Below are positions 8,050 through 18,458 of a stretch of DNA of 64,000 bases, in pieces. The notes under the pieces were generated by a model. That model had not been told where the DNA came from. It made no database searches and saw only the letters and a list, made by a program, of their open reading frames with translations. The stretch is from NCBI RefSeq assembly GCF_000420325.1, contig NZ_ATUS01000001.1, forward strand, positions 1,616,463 through 1,680,462, written 5' to 3'. The stretch's first letter is position 1, and each line of letters starts with the position of its first letter. The DNA is from Spongiibacter tropicus DSM 19543 (GTDB taxonomy: Bacteria; Pseudomonadota; Gammaproteobacteria; Pseudomonadales; Spongiibacteraceae). A program made the translations under genes and the position numbers.

Positions 8050-9510
8050 ATGACACAACAACAAGATACACGCACTATCATCATCGGCGCCGGCATGGCA
8101 GGCATCCTCGCGGCCATAAAATTGCTGGAGCAGGGCAAAACCAACTTTTGTGTTTACGAGAAGGCCGATCGTATTGGCGGTACCTGGCGGGACAATACCT
8201 ACCCCGGTCTGACCTGCGATGTCCCCTCGCACTCCTACACCTACTCCTTTGAGCCGAACCCGAACTGGACCCGGACCATGCCGCCGGGCGCAGAGATTCA
8301 GGCCTACTTTGAAAACGTGGTCGAGAAATACGGCCTGGCGCCCTATCTGCGCTTTGGCGAAGAAGTGACCCGCCTGGACTTCATTGACGGTCGCTGGCAG
8401 TTGCAGACCATCAGCGGGCGCCGCGACGAGGCGGACTTTGTCGTCGCCGCCACCGGCGTGCTCCACCACCCTCGCTTGCCGAACATCAACGGCATGGAGC
8501 GCTTCAAGGGCGAGCTGTTCCACAGCGCGCGCTGGGACCACAGCGTGCCACTCGACGGCAAACGCATTGCCGTGGTCGGCACCGGCTCCACTGGCGTGCA
8601 AATTGTCTCGGCGCTGGCAGGTCGCGCCAGCCATCTCTGCCACTATCAGCGCAGTCCACAGTGGATCATGCCGGTGATCAACACCCCTTTCAGCGAAGAA
8701 GAACGCGCCGCCTGGCGACGCGACCCGGCGCTGCTGAAACGCCTGCAACACGACCCGGAGCTGGAAGCCAATATCGAGCGATTCTCGGTAGCCATTACCG
8801 AGCCAGACTCCGAAGCCATGCAGCAGATCGAAATGATCGTGCAGCAAAACCTGGAGCAGTCGGTTCGCGACCCGGCGCTGCGCGAGAAGCTGCGCCCTAA
8901 CTATCGCGCCGCCTGTAAGCGATTGATTTACGCCGATACGTTCTATGAGGCCGTACAGCGCGACAACGTGGAAGTGGTCATTGAGGATGTAACGCAGATA
9001 GAGGAAACCGGTATTCGCAGCCCCAATGGCGAGCTTCGCGAATTCGACATTATCGTGCTGGCTACCGGCTTCCAGGCTGATCGCTTCATGCGCCCGATGA
9101 CCATTACCGGCCGCAACGGCAACACACTGGAAAACGCCTGGGCACAGCGCCCAACCGCCTATATGGCCGTGTCGATTCCCGACTTTCCCAATCTGTTTAT
9201 GCTGAACGGCCCCAATGGCCCGGTAGGTAACTTCTCATTAATCGAGATCGCCGAGCAGCAGTGGCACTACATCCAGCAGTTGATGGACAAGGTCGAGCAG
9301 GGCGAATGCCGGGAAATCTGCGCCAGCGAAACAGCGCTGGCGCAGTTTGACGAGGCCCGCATCGCGGCGGCCAAGCGCTCGATTTTCGGCTCCGGCTGCC
9401 AAAGCTGGTATCTGGATGCGCAGGGTGTGCCCGCCACCTGGCCGTGGAGCCGCAGTCACTTTAAAGCCTGTATGCAGCGCCCCGACTTTTCCGCCTACGA
9501 ACAACATTAA
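8050..9510 (+). CDS. Type I Baeyer-Villiger monooxygenase (FAD, NADPH)
   Basis: Inserts an oxygen next to a ketone carbonyl, giving an ester or lactone. The 486-residue protein has two Rossmann motifs, GAGMAG (13-18) and GTGSTG (177-182). Between them lies the BVMO fingerprint FxGxxxHxxxW(P/D), seen as F152-G154-H158-W162-D163. GGTW (43-46) and YPGLTCD (51-57) are also typical. The ATG follows AAGGTGAAGG. It overlaps functionally with the neighbouring SDR genes, esterase, alcohol and aldehyde dehydrogenases, as in cyclohexanone-type pathways. The ring size or chain of the ketone cannot be read from sequence. Confidence 0.92.
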   Translation: MTQQQDTRTIIIGAGMAGILAAIKLLEQGKTNFCVYEKADRIGGTWRDNTYPGLTCDVPSHSYTYSFEPNPNWTRTMPPGAEIQAYFENVVEKYGLAPYLRFGEEVTRLDFIDGRWQLQTISGRRDEADFVVAATGVLHHPRLPNINGMERFKGELFHSARWDHSVPLDGKRIAVVGTGSTGVQIVSALAGRASHLCHYQRSPQWIMPVINTPFSEEERAAWRRDPALLKRLQHDPELEANIERFSVAITEPDSEAMQQIEMIVQQNLEQSVRDPALREKLRPNYRAACKRLIYADTFYEAVQRDNVEVVIEDVTQIEETGIRSPNGELREFDIIVLATGFQADRFMRPMTITGRNGNTLENAWAQRPTAYMAVSIPDFPNLFMLNGPNGPVGNFSLIEIAEQQWHYIQQLMDKVEQGECREICASETALAQFDEARIAAAKRSIFGSGCQSWYLDAQGVPATWPWSRSHFKACMQRPDFSAYEQH

Positions 9511-9522
9511 GGGATTCCGACC

Positions 9523-10251
9523 ATGACTACTGCACTTGTCACCGGTGCCAGCTCGGGCATTGGACAGGCCACCGCCAAGCGACTGGCCGCAGACGGCTAC
9601 CGGGTGATTGCCGCCGATGTTCAAGCTCCCAAGCCCCCCTGGGAAGGCGATGTCCACTACACCGCGATGGACGTCAGCAATCACGACGCCATCAAACAGC
9701 AATTGCCGGAACTGGCCACCCAGCATGGCGATATTGATGTGCTGGTGAATTGCGCCGGGGTGGCGAGCTACGGCCCGGCTCTCGGCTTGGATGACGCGGA
9801 ATGGCAGCGCGTATTGACCATCAACCTCAACGGCAGCCTATGGCTGAGTCAGGCGGTACTGCCGGGCATGCTGGAACGCGGACGGGGCTGCATCGTGCAC
9901 GTCGCCAGCATCTTCGGCCTGGAAGGCTGCGACAACAATATCAGCTACAACGTCTCCAAAGGCGGCGTAGTGCAATTGACCCGGAGTCTTGCCGCCGATT
10001 ATGCCCATCGGGGCATTCGCGTGAATGCCGTCGCCCCCGGCCTGATAGAAACGCCCATGACAGCCATGATGAAGGAGAACCCGGAGGGGCATCAGCAGTT
10101 TGTGAACTGGCATCTGCAGGCCCGCGCCGGTCGCCCCGAGGAAGTCGCCGGCGCCATCGCGTTTCTCTGCTCCGACGACGCCAGCTTTGTAAACGGCCAC
10201 GTGCTGCCGGTCGATGGCGGCTTCGGTGCGGGGCGTCGCTTTACGCTCTGA
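9523..10251 (+). CDS. SDR-family oxidoreductase, FabG-like
   Basis: NAD(P)-dependent alcohol dehydrogenase or ketoreductase of 242 residues with TGASSGIG, the NCAG variant of NNAG, the Ser region and YNVSK, and the DGGFGAG C-terminus usual in this family. It starts 12 bases after the BVMO stop and should share its transcript. It could supply the ketone substrate from an alcohol, and may be redundant with the SDR at 5793-6611 or have different stereochemistry. Confidence 0.87.
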   Translation: MTTALVTGASSGIGQATAKRLAADGYRVIAADVQAPKPPWEGDVHYTAMDVSNHDAIKQQLPELATQHGDIDVLVNCAGVASYGPALGLDDAEWQRVLTINLNGSLWLSQAVLPGMLERGRGCIVHVASIFGLEGCDNNISYNVSKGGVVQLTRSLAADYAHRGIRVNAVAPGLIETPMTAMMKENPEGHQQFVNWHLQARAGRPEEVAGAIAFLCSDDASFVNGHVLPVDGGFGAGRRFTL

Positions 10252-10321
10252 GCAACACGCCTGCAAATCCATTTCCCCGGCCCCGTCATATAACGAAGAC
10301 ATTCGCCAATGACGGACCACC

Positions 10322-11647
10322 ATGCGCCGGGGCCTTTTTGTTTTCACCCATGATCTGCGACTGCATGATCATCCACCGCTTCAACAGCTTGCTCGGCAGG
10401 TTGATGAACTGCTGCTCGTCTATTGTCTGGACCCTGACGAGCGACGACCCGGCCGCTATCAGCTCGCCTCGCTGGGCCCACACCGCCTGCGCTTTCTTCG
10501 TGAAAGTCTGCGTGACCTGCAGCACCGGCTGGCCACACAGGGACAGCGACTGACCATTCTGGAAGGTCGCCTTGACGAGGCGCTGCCACCACTGATTGCC
10601 GAGTATCGCATTGATATCGCTGGCAGCAGCCTGCACAGCGGTATCGATGAACAACGACAGTGGCAGGCCCTACAACAGCATTGTCCGGACTGCCGCTTTA
10701 TCCAAGGCAATAGCCACAGCCTGTTCGACGCCGAAGCCCTGCCGTTTTCGCCAGCGGAGCTGCCCGACAGCTTTTCAAAATTCCGGCGTCAGGTGGAAGC
10801 GCAATCTGAGCCATCGCAGCCTCAGACCAGTATCACCTCGCTGCCGCCACCGCCTGCGGGGTGGCGTACGGAGAGTCATGCCGGTCACAGCGCCGCCATC
10901 GCCCAGCGTTTCATCGGCGGCGAGACGGCTGCTCTGGCGCAGCTCGATGTCTATTTCCACAGCGAGCGGCCACAGTCCTACAAAGCCACTCGCAACGCCC
11001 TCTGGGGGTGGGAGAATTCCACCAAATTCTCGGCCTGGCTGGCAAATGGCTGCCTGTCGCCCCGACGGCTGTGGGCACAATTAAAGCAACACGAAGCGGA
11101 ATTCGGCGCCAATGAGTCCACCTACTGGATAGGCTTCGAGCTGTTGTGGCGGGAATTTTTTCACTGCTATGCCCGCCGCTACGGTGTGCGCCTGTTCAAC
11201 AGCAAAGGCATTCGCTCGCAGGCGCCACTGACCAGCTTTTATCCCGGTCGATTCCGACAGTGGTGCGAGGGCGCCACACCGTATCCCATCGTCAATGCCT
11301 GTATGCGCGAATTGAATGCCACCGGATATATGAGCAATCGCGGTCGGCAACTGGTTGCCAGCTGCTTCGTTCACGAACTGGGGCTGGATTGGCGATTTGG
11401 CGCCGCCTACTTCCAACACCAACTCATCGACTACGATGTTGCCAGCAACTGGGGCAACTGGCAGTACCTGGCGGGTGTGGGCGCCGATCCGCGCGGTCAC
11501 CGCCGCTTCGATCTGGATAAACAGGCCCGTCAGTACGACCCGGATGGCAGCTACCGCCGCCACTGGTTGGGAGACGACGCCGACAACAGCTTGCCTCTGG
11601 ACCATGTTGATATGGTGGACTGGCCGCTGGAGTCCGGTCATGACTGA
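10322..11647 (+). CDS. DASH-type cryptochrome/photolyase
   Basis: A flavin blue-light protein of 441 residues. Cry-DASH proteins bind FAD and methenyl-tetrahydrofolate and repair CPDs in single-stranded or looped DNA. The N-terminal domain starts with the photolyase antenna fold ([15 protein letters not shown]), and the C-terminal FAD domain has the DASH signature [17 protein letters not shown] followed by YDPDG. It lies 70 bases after the SDR and overlaps the next photolyase gene by 8 bases, so it heads a three-gene light-repair run. The sub-class call rests on the NWGNW/GVGADPR block. Confidence 0.87.
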   Translation: MRRGLFVFTHDLRLHDHPPLQQLARQVDELLLVYCLDPDERRPGRYQLASLGPHRLRFLRESLRDLQHRLATQGQRLTILEGRLDEALPPLIAEYRIDIAGSSLHSGIDEQRQWQALQQHCPDCRFIQGNSHSLFDAEALPFSPAELPDSFSKFRRQVEAQSEPSQPQTSITSLPPPPAGWRTESHAGHSAAIAQRFIGGETAALAQLDVYFHSERPQSYKATRNALWGWENSTKFSAWLANGCLSPRRLWAQLKQHEAEFGANESTYWIGFELLWREFFHCYARRYGVRLFNSKGIRSQAPLTSFYPGRFRQWCEGATPYPIVNACMRELNATGYMSNRGRQLVASCFVHELGLDWRFGAAYFQHQLIDYDVASNWGNWQYLAGVGADPRGHRRFDLDKQARQYDPDGSYRRHWLGDDADNSLPLDHVDMVDWPLESGHD

Positions 11648-13172
11648 GGGGATCAGCGTGGTGTGGTTCAAGCGCGACCTGCGTCTCAGCGATCACGCAC
11701 CGCTGCAGGCGGCCTGCGCATCAGGGCGACCCGTCATACTGCTGTATATCGTCGAACCCATGCTGCTGAACGACCCGCATTACAGCGAGCGGCATTGGCG
11801 ATTTATCTGGCAATCACTGGAGCAGATCAATGCACAGCTGCGCCCGCTAAATACCCAGCTCTATACCGTGCAGGGCAACGCGCTCTCGGTGCTGCAAACG
11901 CTGCATCAGCAGCTGGGCATTCATACGCTCTACAGCCATCAGGAAATTGGCCTGGCCAACACCTTTGATCGCGATCTACGTGTGGCCGCCCGCTGTCGCG
12001 AGCTCGGCATCAACTGGCAGGAAAGCCCCTATGCGGCAGTCATTCGCGGTGCCCGCGACCGGCGGCAATGGGACCGGCACTGGCAACAGGTGATGCGTCA
12101 AGCACTGGCCACCCCCGATCTGGAGAGGGCCCGCTTCAGCGCCCTTCCGCCAGCATTGCTCTCGCAGCAATGGCAGCCGAGCGACCCTACGAGGCGTCCA
12201 CTGGACACCTTTCAACACGGTGGGCCGTTCGCCGCACAACAGACACTGCACAGTTTTTATGACGGGCGCGGACAGGACTACTACCGCTCTTTATCGAACC
12301 CCTCGTTGAGTCGGGAAGCGTGTTCGCGCCTGTCACCCTATCTGGCCTGGGGCAACATCAGCCTGCGGGAGAGCTACCAGTTTCTGCTTCAGCACTGGCA
12401 GCGTCCCGGCTGGCGGCGCAGCCTCAGCGCCCTGTCGTCGCGACTGCACTGGCACTGCCACTTCATCCAGAAATTTGAAAGTGAATGTGAGATGGAAAAG
12501 CGCCCCATTAACCGCGCTTACCAGGGTTACCCATGGCGACATGACACGCGCGTCGAAGCAGATGTCACCGCCTGGGCGCAGGGCCGCACCGGGTACCCGC
12601 TGGTCGATGCCTGCATGCGCTGTCTGCATGCGACGGGCTATATCAACTTCCGCATGCGTGCCATGCTGGTGAGCGTGTTGTGCCATCATCTCAATATCGA
12701 CTGGCGCCACGGCGCCGCTCACCTCGCCCGTTTGTTTCTCGATTTCGAGCCGGGCATTCACTACCCCCAAATGCAAATGCAGGCTGGCGTGACCGGCATT
12801 AATACCCTGCGCATCTACAATCCGGTGAAACAATCCCGGGAGCAGGACCCCGACGGCCACTTTATTCGGCGCTGGTTACCCGAACTGTCTTCGCTGCCCA
12901 CCGAGGCTATCCATCAACCCTGGCTTATCCCGCCCCTCGAGGCACAGATGCTCGGCTTTCGGCCGGGCGAAGACTACCCCCTGCCAATTTTTGACCTGTC
13001 AGAAAGTGCAGCTGCCGCGCGTGAACGGCTCTGGCAGTGGCGCGGACGCGCCGAGGTTAAGCGCGAAGCCCAGCGCATTCTTCACCGTCATGTGCGGCCC
13101 GATAACGGCCGTGGCGATAGCCGTCGTCGTGATAACCGTCGCAGTGCAAACACAGGGAGACATCGCGCATGA
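11640..13172 (+). CDS. Photolyase/cryptochrome family protein, CPD-photolyase-like
   Basis: A 510-residue protein with an antenna domain ([16 protein letters not shown]) and an FAD-binding domain with [26 protein letters not shown] and the C-terminal [14 protein letters not shown] loop. The block HCHFIQKFE replaces the usual WRDFYRH-type sequence of E. coli PhrB, so it belongs to a different, less studied bacterial branch than class I. The ATG at 11640 overlaps the upstream stop. A basic, low-complexity tail (about 30 residues, Arg/Asn/Asp-rich) follows the folded domain. Function as a CPD photolyase is likely but a photoreceptor role cannot be excluded. Confidence 0.82.
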   Translation: MTEGISVVWFKRDLRLSDHAPLQAACASGRPVILLYIVEPMLLNDPHYSERHWRFIWQSLEQINAQLRPLNTQLYTVQGNALSVLQTLHQQLGIHTLYSHQEIGLANTFDRDLRVAARCRELGINWQESPYAAVIRGARDRRQWDRHWQQVMRQALATPDLERARFSALPPALLSQQWQPSDPTRRPLDTFQHGGPFAAQQTLHSFYDGRGQDYYRSLSNPSLSREACSRLSPYLAWGNISLRESYQFLLQHWQRPGWRRSLSALSSRLHWHCHFIQKFESECEMEKRPINRAYQGYPWRHDTRVEADVTAWAQGRTGYPLVDACMRCLHATGYINFRMRAMLVSVLCHHLNIDWRHGAAHLARLFLDFEPGIHYPQMQMQAGVTGINTLRIYNPVKQSREQDPDGHFIRRWLPELSSLPTEAIHQPWLIPPLEAQMLGFRPGEDYPLPIFDLSESAAAARERLWQWRGRAEVKREAQRILHRHVRPDNGRGDSRRRDNRRSANTGRHRA

Positions 13173-14731
13173 GTGGCTATCAACGCCTGAGATTGATCCT
13201 TGGCGACCAGCTCAATGCCAGTCACAGTTGGTTTCGGGAGAACAACCCCCAGACCCTGTATGTGATTGCCGAGATGCATCAGGAAACCCGCTACTGTCGA
13301 CACCATATACAGAAGCTTTGCGCCTTCTTTGCGGCGATGGATGCCTTCGCCCGCGCACTTCAACAAGCGGGTCACGAGGTGCTGCACCTCACACTGGATG
13401 ATACCGTCGACGACCCGGACTTCCCCGCACTGCTCTCGAGACTCTGCCGCGACTACGATATTCGTGAACTGGAATACCAGCAGCCGGACGAATACCGCCT
13501 GGCCCAGCAGCTCGCCGAAGGCCACCTGCCCGACGGCGTAGAACGGCGCGTGGTCGATAGCGAACATTTCCTGCTGCCATTCGAGGAAATCCCGGACTAC
13601 TTCCGTCCGGGTAAGGCGCAGAAAATGGAGTTCTTTTACCGCAAACTGCGGCGACGCTTCGGCATTCTGATGGACGGTCCCAACGGCGACGAACCCCGCG
13701 GTGGCCGCTGGAACTTCGACAGCGAGAACCGGCAATCCCTGCGCGGCAGCGATCTGGCCGAGATACCCGAGCCACTGTGTTTCAACAACCCTGTGAAGGC
13801 GGTACTGAACCGATTGCAGCGGCACGACGTGCAGAGTATTGGCAGCGCTGCCGATCCACTGCCCTGGCCTATTAGTCGCCAGCAATCACTGGCGCTGCTG
13901 CGCTACTTTTGCGATGCCTTGCTCCCCAACTTCGGCCGTTATCAGGATGCGATGACGGGCCACAGTCCTCATCGCTGGAGCCTCTATCACTCGCGGCTGT
14001 CGTTTGCGATGAACGCCAAGCTACTGTCACCCGCCACGGTGATTAACGCCGCCCTGCGCGCCCACGAGGCACGGCCTGAGGCCATTAACCTCGCGCAAGT
14101 CGAAGGTTTTATTCGACAGATACTCGGCTGGCGGGAGTTTGTTCGCGGGATTTACTGGGCCAATATGCCCGACTATGCCGAGAAAAATGCCCTCGGCGCG
14201 CACGCGTCACTGCCGAGCTGGTATTGGGACGGCAACACGCGAATGCGATGTCTGCAGCAGTCCATCACACAATCACTGGAGCATGCCTATGCCCACCATA
14301 TTCAACGCCTGATGGTTACCGGCAATTTCGCGCTGATGGCCGGGGTCAACCCCGACGAGGTCGACGCCTGGTATCTGGGCATTTATGTCGATGCCATTGA
14401 ATGGGTCGAGTTGCCCAACACCCGCGGCATGAGCCAATACGCTGACGGCGGTCTGCTGGGCAGTAAGGCCTACGCCGCCAGCGCCAACTACCTGCAGAAG
14501 ATGAGTGACTACTGCGGTGACTGTCACTACCACCCCAAGGAAAAAATCGGCGAGCGTGCCTGTCCCTTCAACAGCCTGTACTGGGACTTCATGCTGCGAC
14601 ACCGGGAAAAATTCAGCCGCAACCCGCGCATCGGCATGGTCTATAAAAATTGGGATAAGATGGAGACTGGACGCCAGCGCGCCATTCTCGATCAGGCGCA
14701 CTGGAACAAAGGCCACCTCAACGAGCTGTAA
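13169..14731 (+). CDS. FeS-BCP photolyase-related protein (PhrB-type, possible 6-4 photolyase)
   Basis: Iron-sulfur bacterial cryptochrome/photolyase, 520 residues. It starts with the family block [16 protein letters not shown]. Four cysteines sit at C361, C449, C452 and C465. Their spacings (88, 3, 13) equal those I recall for the 4Fe-4S ligands of Agrobacterium PhrB (C350, C438, C441, C454), the founding prokaryotic 6-4 photolyase. FAD-region motifs [15 protein letters not shown] and [11 protein letters not shown] are present. It overlaps the upstream photolyase by 4 bases. The expected role is light-driven repair of 6-4 photoproducts; some relatives act as light sensors instead. Confidence 0.88.
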   Translation: MSGYQRLRLILGDQLNASHSWFRENNPQTLYVIAEMHQETRYCRHHIQKLCAFFAAMDAFARALQQAGHEVLHLTLDDTVDDPDFPALLSRLCRDYDIRELEYQQPDEYRLAQQLAEGHLPDGVERRVVDSEHFLLPFEEIPDYFRPGKAQKMEFFYRKLRRRFGILMDGPNGDEPRGGRWNFDSENRQSLRGSDLAEIPEPLCFNNPVKAVLNRLQRHDVQSIGSAADPLPWPISRQQSLALLRYFCDALLPNFGRYQDAMTGHSPHRWSLYHSRLSFAMNAKLLSPATVINAALRAHEARPEAINLAQVEGFIRQILGWREFVRGIYWANMPDYAEKNALGAHASLPSWYWDGNTRMRCLQQSITQSLEHAYAHHIQRLMVTGNFALMAGVNPDEVDAWYLGIYVDAIEWVELPNTRGMSQYADGGLLGSKAYAASANYLQKMSDYCGDCHYHPKEKIGERACPFNSLYWDFMLRHREKFSRNPRIGMVYKNWDKMETGRQRAILDQAHWNKGHLNEL

Positions 14732-14762
14732 ACACCGGCAGCTCTGAACCCGGAACGCCGCA

Positions 14763-15008
14763 ATGGAAGACACTCAAATTCGCGACCAGCTTGCGCTGGA
14801 GCGCACTCATCTGGCAAACGAACGCACCGTACTGGCCTATTTGCGTACCGCCCTGGCCTTTGTCGCCGCGGGTGCCGCCATTCTCCATTTCTACCCCGAC
14901 CGTCCGCTGCTGGTGACTGGCGCCGCCGCGCTGATCGGCAGTGGTGCCCTTATCGGGATATGGGGTGCGCGACGTTTTTTTACCGTTAGAAAGCAGCTAA
15001 ATAGCTAA
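14763..15008 (+). CDS. DUF202 (YidH-type) inner-membrane protein
   Basis: An 81-residue protein with the DUF202 opening pattern, LALERTHLANERTVLAYLRTALAF, split here as ERTHLANERT then LAYLRTAL. Two membrane helices follow (about 25-42 and 48-65). It lies 31 bases after the FeS photolyase and is probably on the same transcript. The family has no settled function. Its end overlaps the convergent DUF3429 gene by 4 bases. Confidence 0.85.
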   Translation: MEDTQIRDQLALERTHLANERTVLAYLRTALAFVAAGAAILHFYPDRPLLVTGAAALIGSGALIGIWGARRFFTVRKQLNS

Positions 15009-15433
15009 GCCCAAAAGAAACCAGCAAGCAGCGCGGCGATGGCAACCGTGCTCAAACTACAGCGCAGGCCGGTATACCAACGCGGCAAACCGTAGCGATA
15101 AAAACGCAGCAAATCATAGGCCCATAAGGTTGCCAACAGCACGACCAGCGTCAGGTAGGCCTGGGGCATCGGCATCCACACTACCAGGGTCAAGGCCAGC
15201 GCCGCCAACATTCCCAATAGCGCGTCCTGAAAACGCGGCGGGGAGAAGGTGCCTCCCCACAGTGTTCCCGCCATGAAGCCGGTGATGGCGATACCGTAGC
15301 TGTGCAGCAAGGCCTGCCCACTCAGCCCCATCCAGCTTCCGCCAAGCAGTGTCAGCCAGGCGGCCGCCAGGAACGGTAAGGCCCCCAGTGCCCCTGCAAC
15401 AATATAGGCCAGTGATGATTCCGCCTTGCGCAT
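15005..15433 (-). CDS. DUF3429 membrane protein
   Basis: A 142-residue, highly hydrophobic protein with about five membrane helices, and the family-like stretches AYIVAGALGALPF, SYGIAITGFMAGTLWG and YDLLRFYRYGLPRWYTGLR. DUF3429 proteins are often found near photolyase or light-response genes in proteobacteria, which fits this place, but no activity is known. Convergent with DUF202. Confidence 0.8.
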   Translation of the reverse strand: MRKAESSLAYIVAGALGALPFLAAAWLTLLGGSWMGLSGQALLHSYGIAITGFMAGTLWGGTFSPPRFQDALLGMLAALALTLVVWMPMPQAYLTLVVLLATLWAYDLLRFYRYGLPRWYTGLRCSLSTVAIAALLAGFFWA

Positions 15434-15504
15434 TGCTCGTCTCCAGAAGGGTTTTCCGGTTTACGAACAATGCCCCACTAGCCGATTAGCCGCAGGGATG
15501 ACCG

Positions 15505-17445
15505 CTAGCGATACGGCACTTTCTGGAACAGCACATCAGTCAATTGCAGGGTGCCCAGCGGACGCTGGTCAAAGTTCAGGCGCAGCGAACTCAGCGCATC
15601 AAGATTGACCTCGGCATCGTGGATCACTTTGGCATCAAGCCGGAACGGCAGCATATTGATAATGGTCTTGGCGCCGGTATCTCGCGCCGAAATGGTCAAA
15701 CCGGGCGGAAAATACAGCGCATCACTGTAGTCGCTGGCCAGCAGTGTGACCGAATCGCCATCGGTATCGGTGAGACTGAGTGTCAGGTCTTGCCCCAGCA
15801 GGTTTTCCGGCGTGGCACTCACCCCCATGCGCAGCGTCAGGAAGTCCATATCGCTAACATCCAGGCCCTCGGCCGGCAGCGAGTACTCAATAGATGCGGC
15901 GTTGCCAAGGTAGTTGAAAAAGACCTGCGGTGCCTTCGAGATGGTGGCCGGGGCCGGACAGCGATCGGTATTCATGCCGGTCAGATCTTCGAGGCTACCG
16001 CCATTGGGTTCACACCAGCCCGTAAACAGGAAGCCATCAAAGGTATTACTGCCGAAGGCATTCATGGTGAGTGAGGCATCGCTGAGTGTGTCGTCGACCA
16101 CTATCAGGTTTTCGCGCGATTGATGAAAGGACAGATGCACTTGCTCGTCGCAGCTCTGCACACCTTCGGGGCAGGCGCTCTCCGGCAACTGCTCCAGCGC
16201 GCTCCAGTAACCGGCGAACTGGGTTTCACCGCCGGCAAAAAGGCGCAGGAAACTGCTGATCAGAAATTCACCGCCCCGGCGCTGGTCTGCCCGGCTCAGA
16301 CGACCACTGCTGGGCACCCCCTCTGTACAGTAGGGGTCGAACACATTGAGCTGGGCGTCGTCGTTAAACCAGAAGTCGTTGTAGTAGTTGTGGTTCGCTC
16401 CCATCACCGTGAGCATGAACTGGGGCTGCGCCACATCATTCTCGTTATAACGGACGTTATCGTACATATACACGCCGTGGAGGGTGGAGACATCGCCATC
16501 ACAATACGGCGACAGGGTGGCCCAGGCGGTATTGAGCGGCAGCTCGGAGTCGAAATCGGTCGGGGCCAGCGAAAACACCGCCTTGATACTGTGAGGCTGG
16601 TCAAAATCGCCGCTGCGCCGAAACTGCGGATCCTGGTTATAGGTAATGGTTTTTGCCACGCCATTGCCACCGCGAGAATGGCCCATTAAACCAATGTTCG
16701 ACAGGTCGACGACATCGAGCAACTCGCTGAAGTCATTGCCGTTTTCGTCAAGGTGATACACCGAGTCAGGCTGCTGGGCAATGTCCCGGAAAATATCCAG
16801 GTGATGGAGAATCACTTCGGCGCGAGCGGTGATGCCCTGATCATTGGACGCGGAATCCTGCGCATTGATATCGTTCACGTCGATAGAGATCACCACATAG
16901 CCGTGGGAAGCCAGGGTATCCGCGATGTAGTCATAACCCTTGTCTGAGCGAATCGGCAGCAAGCCCTCTGACTCGCAGTCAGTGCCCGACGATTCGCTGC
17001 CCTCAGCGTCACCCGTGGTAGAGCAGGTGGAATGCCGGCCGTGCTGAAACAGGATCAGCGGGAAGCCCGCCTCCGGCAGCTCGGTATCGGCGTCGATCTG
17101 CGGATAGTGGATCACCCCGAGGATATCGACCGGATCAGTAAACTGATCGACGGTGCTCCCGTTGCTGTCATCAATATTGCGGGTCGCCATGACCGGCGCA
17201 TAACGGTAATCCAAAGGACCGACGACGGCATAACTCCCCGTGGTATCTGCATCCGGGGCCACGGTATCAAAACGGGTTTCGGAGAAACTGGGCGGTTCTG
17301 GCTCCGGTGCCGGAGGAGCCACCACATCACCGCCACCGGGCGACGAGCCGCTGCTGGAACCCCCGCAGGCCACCAAGCCGCTAATCAGGAAAACACTGGC
17401 ACAGAGCTGCCGGGAAAATCGTAAAAGTTCAATAGAAGCCATCAT
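15505..17445 (-). CDS. Secreted lipoprotein with alpha/beta-hydrolase fold
   Basis: A 646-residue lipoprotein. The N-terminus is a signal peptide ending in the lipobox LVAC with C27, then a Ser/Gly-rich and Pro-rich linker. The catalytic domain has FQHGRHSTC (oxyanion region) and the nucleophile elbow GHSRGG; NHNYYND and later Asp/His residues could finish the triad. The last 150 residues look like a separate beta-rich domain. It resembles secreted PET-hydrolase/chlorophyllase-like alpha/beta hydrolases only in fold. It should sit on the periplasmic or outer face and cleave an ester or amide; the substrate is unknown. No strong ribosome site is seen before the ATG. Confidence 0.75.
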   Translation of the reverse strand: MMASIELLRFSRQLCASVFLISGLVACGGSSSGSSPGGGDVVAPPAPEPEPPSFSETRFDTVAPDADTTGSYAVVGPLDYRYAPVMATRNIDDSNGSTVDQFTDPVDILGVIHYPQIDADTELPEAGFPLILFQHGRHSTCSTTGDAEGSESSGTDCESEGLLPIRSDKGYDYIADTLASHGYVVISIDVNDINAQDSASNDQGITARAEVILHHLDIFRDIAQQPDSVYHLDENGNDFSELLDVVDLSNIGLMGHSRGGNGVAKTITYNQDPQFRRSGDFDQPHSIKAVFSLAPTDFDSELPLNTAWATLSPYCDGDVSTLHGVYMYDNVRYNENDVAQPQFMLTVMGANHNYYNDFWFNDDAQLNVFDPYCTEGVPSSGRLSRADQRRGGEFLISSFLRLFAGGETQFAGYWSALEQLPESACPEGVQSCDEQVHLSFHQSRENLIVVDDTLSDASLTMNAFGSNTFDGFLFTGWCEPNGGSLEDLTGMNTDRCPAPATISKAPQVFFNYLGNAASIEYSLPAEGLDVSDMDFLTLRMGVSATPENLLGQDLTLSLTDTDGDSVTLLASDYSDALYFPPGLTISARDTGAKTIINMLPFRLDAKVIHDAEVNLDALSSLRLNFDQRPLGTLQLTDVLFQKVPYR

Positions 17446-17646
17446 TCACACTACTCACATACATCAGTGGATAATCGGCATTGGCGGCGTTCCAGCTCTC
17501 CCTGCACAGGAAAACGTCACAAATACGCACTCGTGAGACGTAATGCAGAATCGATGCCACTTTTTATCGGCAGCGGATTTGCGGCAGCCCCCAGAAAGCG
17601 GTAATTTGCCGCCTTTTCCAGCGCAATATCCGGTACACTCTCCCGC

Positions 17647-18399
17647 ATGGACTCTCAACCTCAGAACGCAGAATTGCCCTTCGACAACAGCCCTCAGTTT
17701 CGACTGAAAGCCGGGCTGTATCCGCTTACCCAGCTCGATATCAGCCATTATGAGTACAGCCGCTTTGACGAGCAGCTACGCGCCAAGGCCGCCGAAGCCC
17801 CCGCGTTTTTCCAGCACACCCCGGTGGTACTGAATTTTGAGCCTTATGGCGACCAGCTAGCGCCGCCACTGCGGGAACTGGCAGCCCTTTGTCAGGAACA
17901 CGGATTGATTCCGGTCGCGATATCGAGTCGCGACGAGGCGCTTCACGCAGCCGCCAGGGAAGCCGGACTGGCCATTCTGTCGGTGGGCCGCGCTGCCCGC
18001 GAACCCGCCACAGATCCCGCGCCCAAAGCCGAGGCCCCCTCGGCTCCGGCACCCGAGCTTGCGGCAACCAAGCCCACCCGGGTCATCGACACGCCCATCC
18101 GCTCCGGCCAACAGGTCTACGCAGCCGGTGGGGATCTGATTGTGTTGTCAGCGGTGTCGGCCGGTGCGGAAGTACTGGCTGACGGCAATATCCATATTTA
18201 TGGCGCTTTGCGCGGCCGGGCACTCGCGGGTGTAAAAGGCGACACTTCTGCACAGATTTTTTGTCAGAGCCTGGAAGCTGAGCTGGTGTCGGTAGCAGGC
18301 ACCTTCATGCTGGACGAAGACTTGCGCGAGGCACATTGGAAAAGCGCCCGGCGTATTCGCCTGAACGACCAGACGCTCGATATTCAGCCACTGAACTAA
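17647..18399 (+). CDS. minC: Septum-site inhibitor MinC
   Basis: Blocks FtsZ ring assembly away from mid-cell. The 250-residue product has an N-terminal FtsZ-binding domain, a Pro/Ala-rich linker (about 115-145) and the C-terminal right-handed beta-helix with the conserved GGDLIVLSAVSAGAEVLADG and IYGALRGRALAG repeats that dimerises and binds MinD. It is first in minCDE, with 59 bases before minD. The 200 bases upstream (17446-17646) hold no gene; no convincing sigma-70 boxes were found. Confidence 0.96.
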   Translation: MDSQPQNAELPFDNSPQFRLKAGLYPLTQLDISHYEYSRFDEQLRAKAAEAPAFFQHTPVVLNFEPYGDQLAPPLRELAALCQEHGLIPVAISSRDEALHAAAREAGLAILSVGRAAREPATDPAPKAEAPSAPAPELAATKPTRVIDTPIRSGQQVYAAGGDLIVLSAVSAGAEVLADGNIHIYGALRGRALAGVKGDTSAQIFCQSLEAELVSVAGTFMLDEDLREAHWKSARRIRLNDQTLDIQPLN

Positions 18400-18458
18400 T
18401 TTCATCGACAACAAGCACCGGGAACACAAGCCCGGAAATAAACGAAAGGGGAACTGTT

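Noticed and set aside
17446-17646. Promoter boxes before minC (TTGCCG and TACACT)
   Set aside because: The gap between them is 22 bases, too long for a sigma-70 promoter; no better pair was seen.
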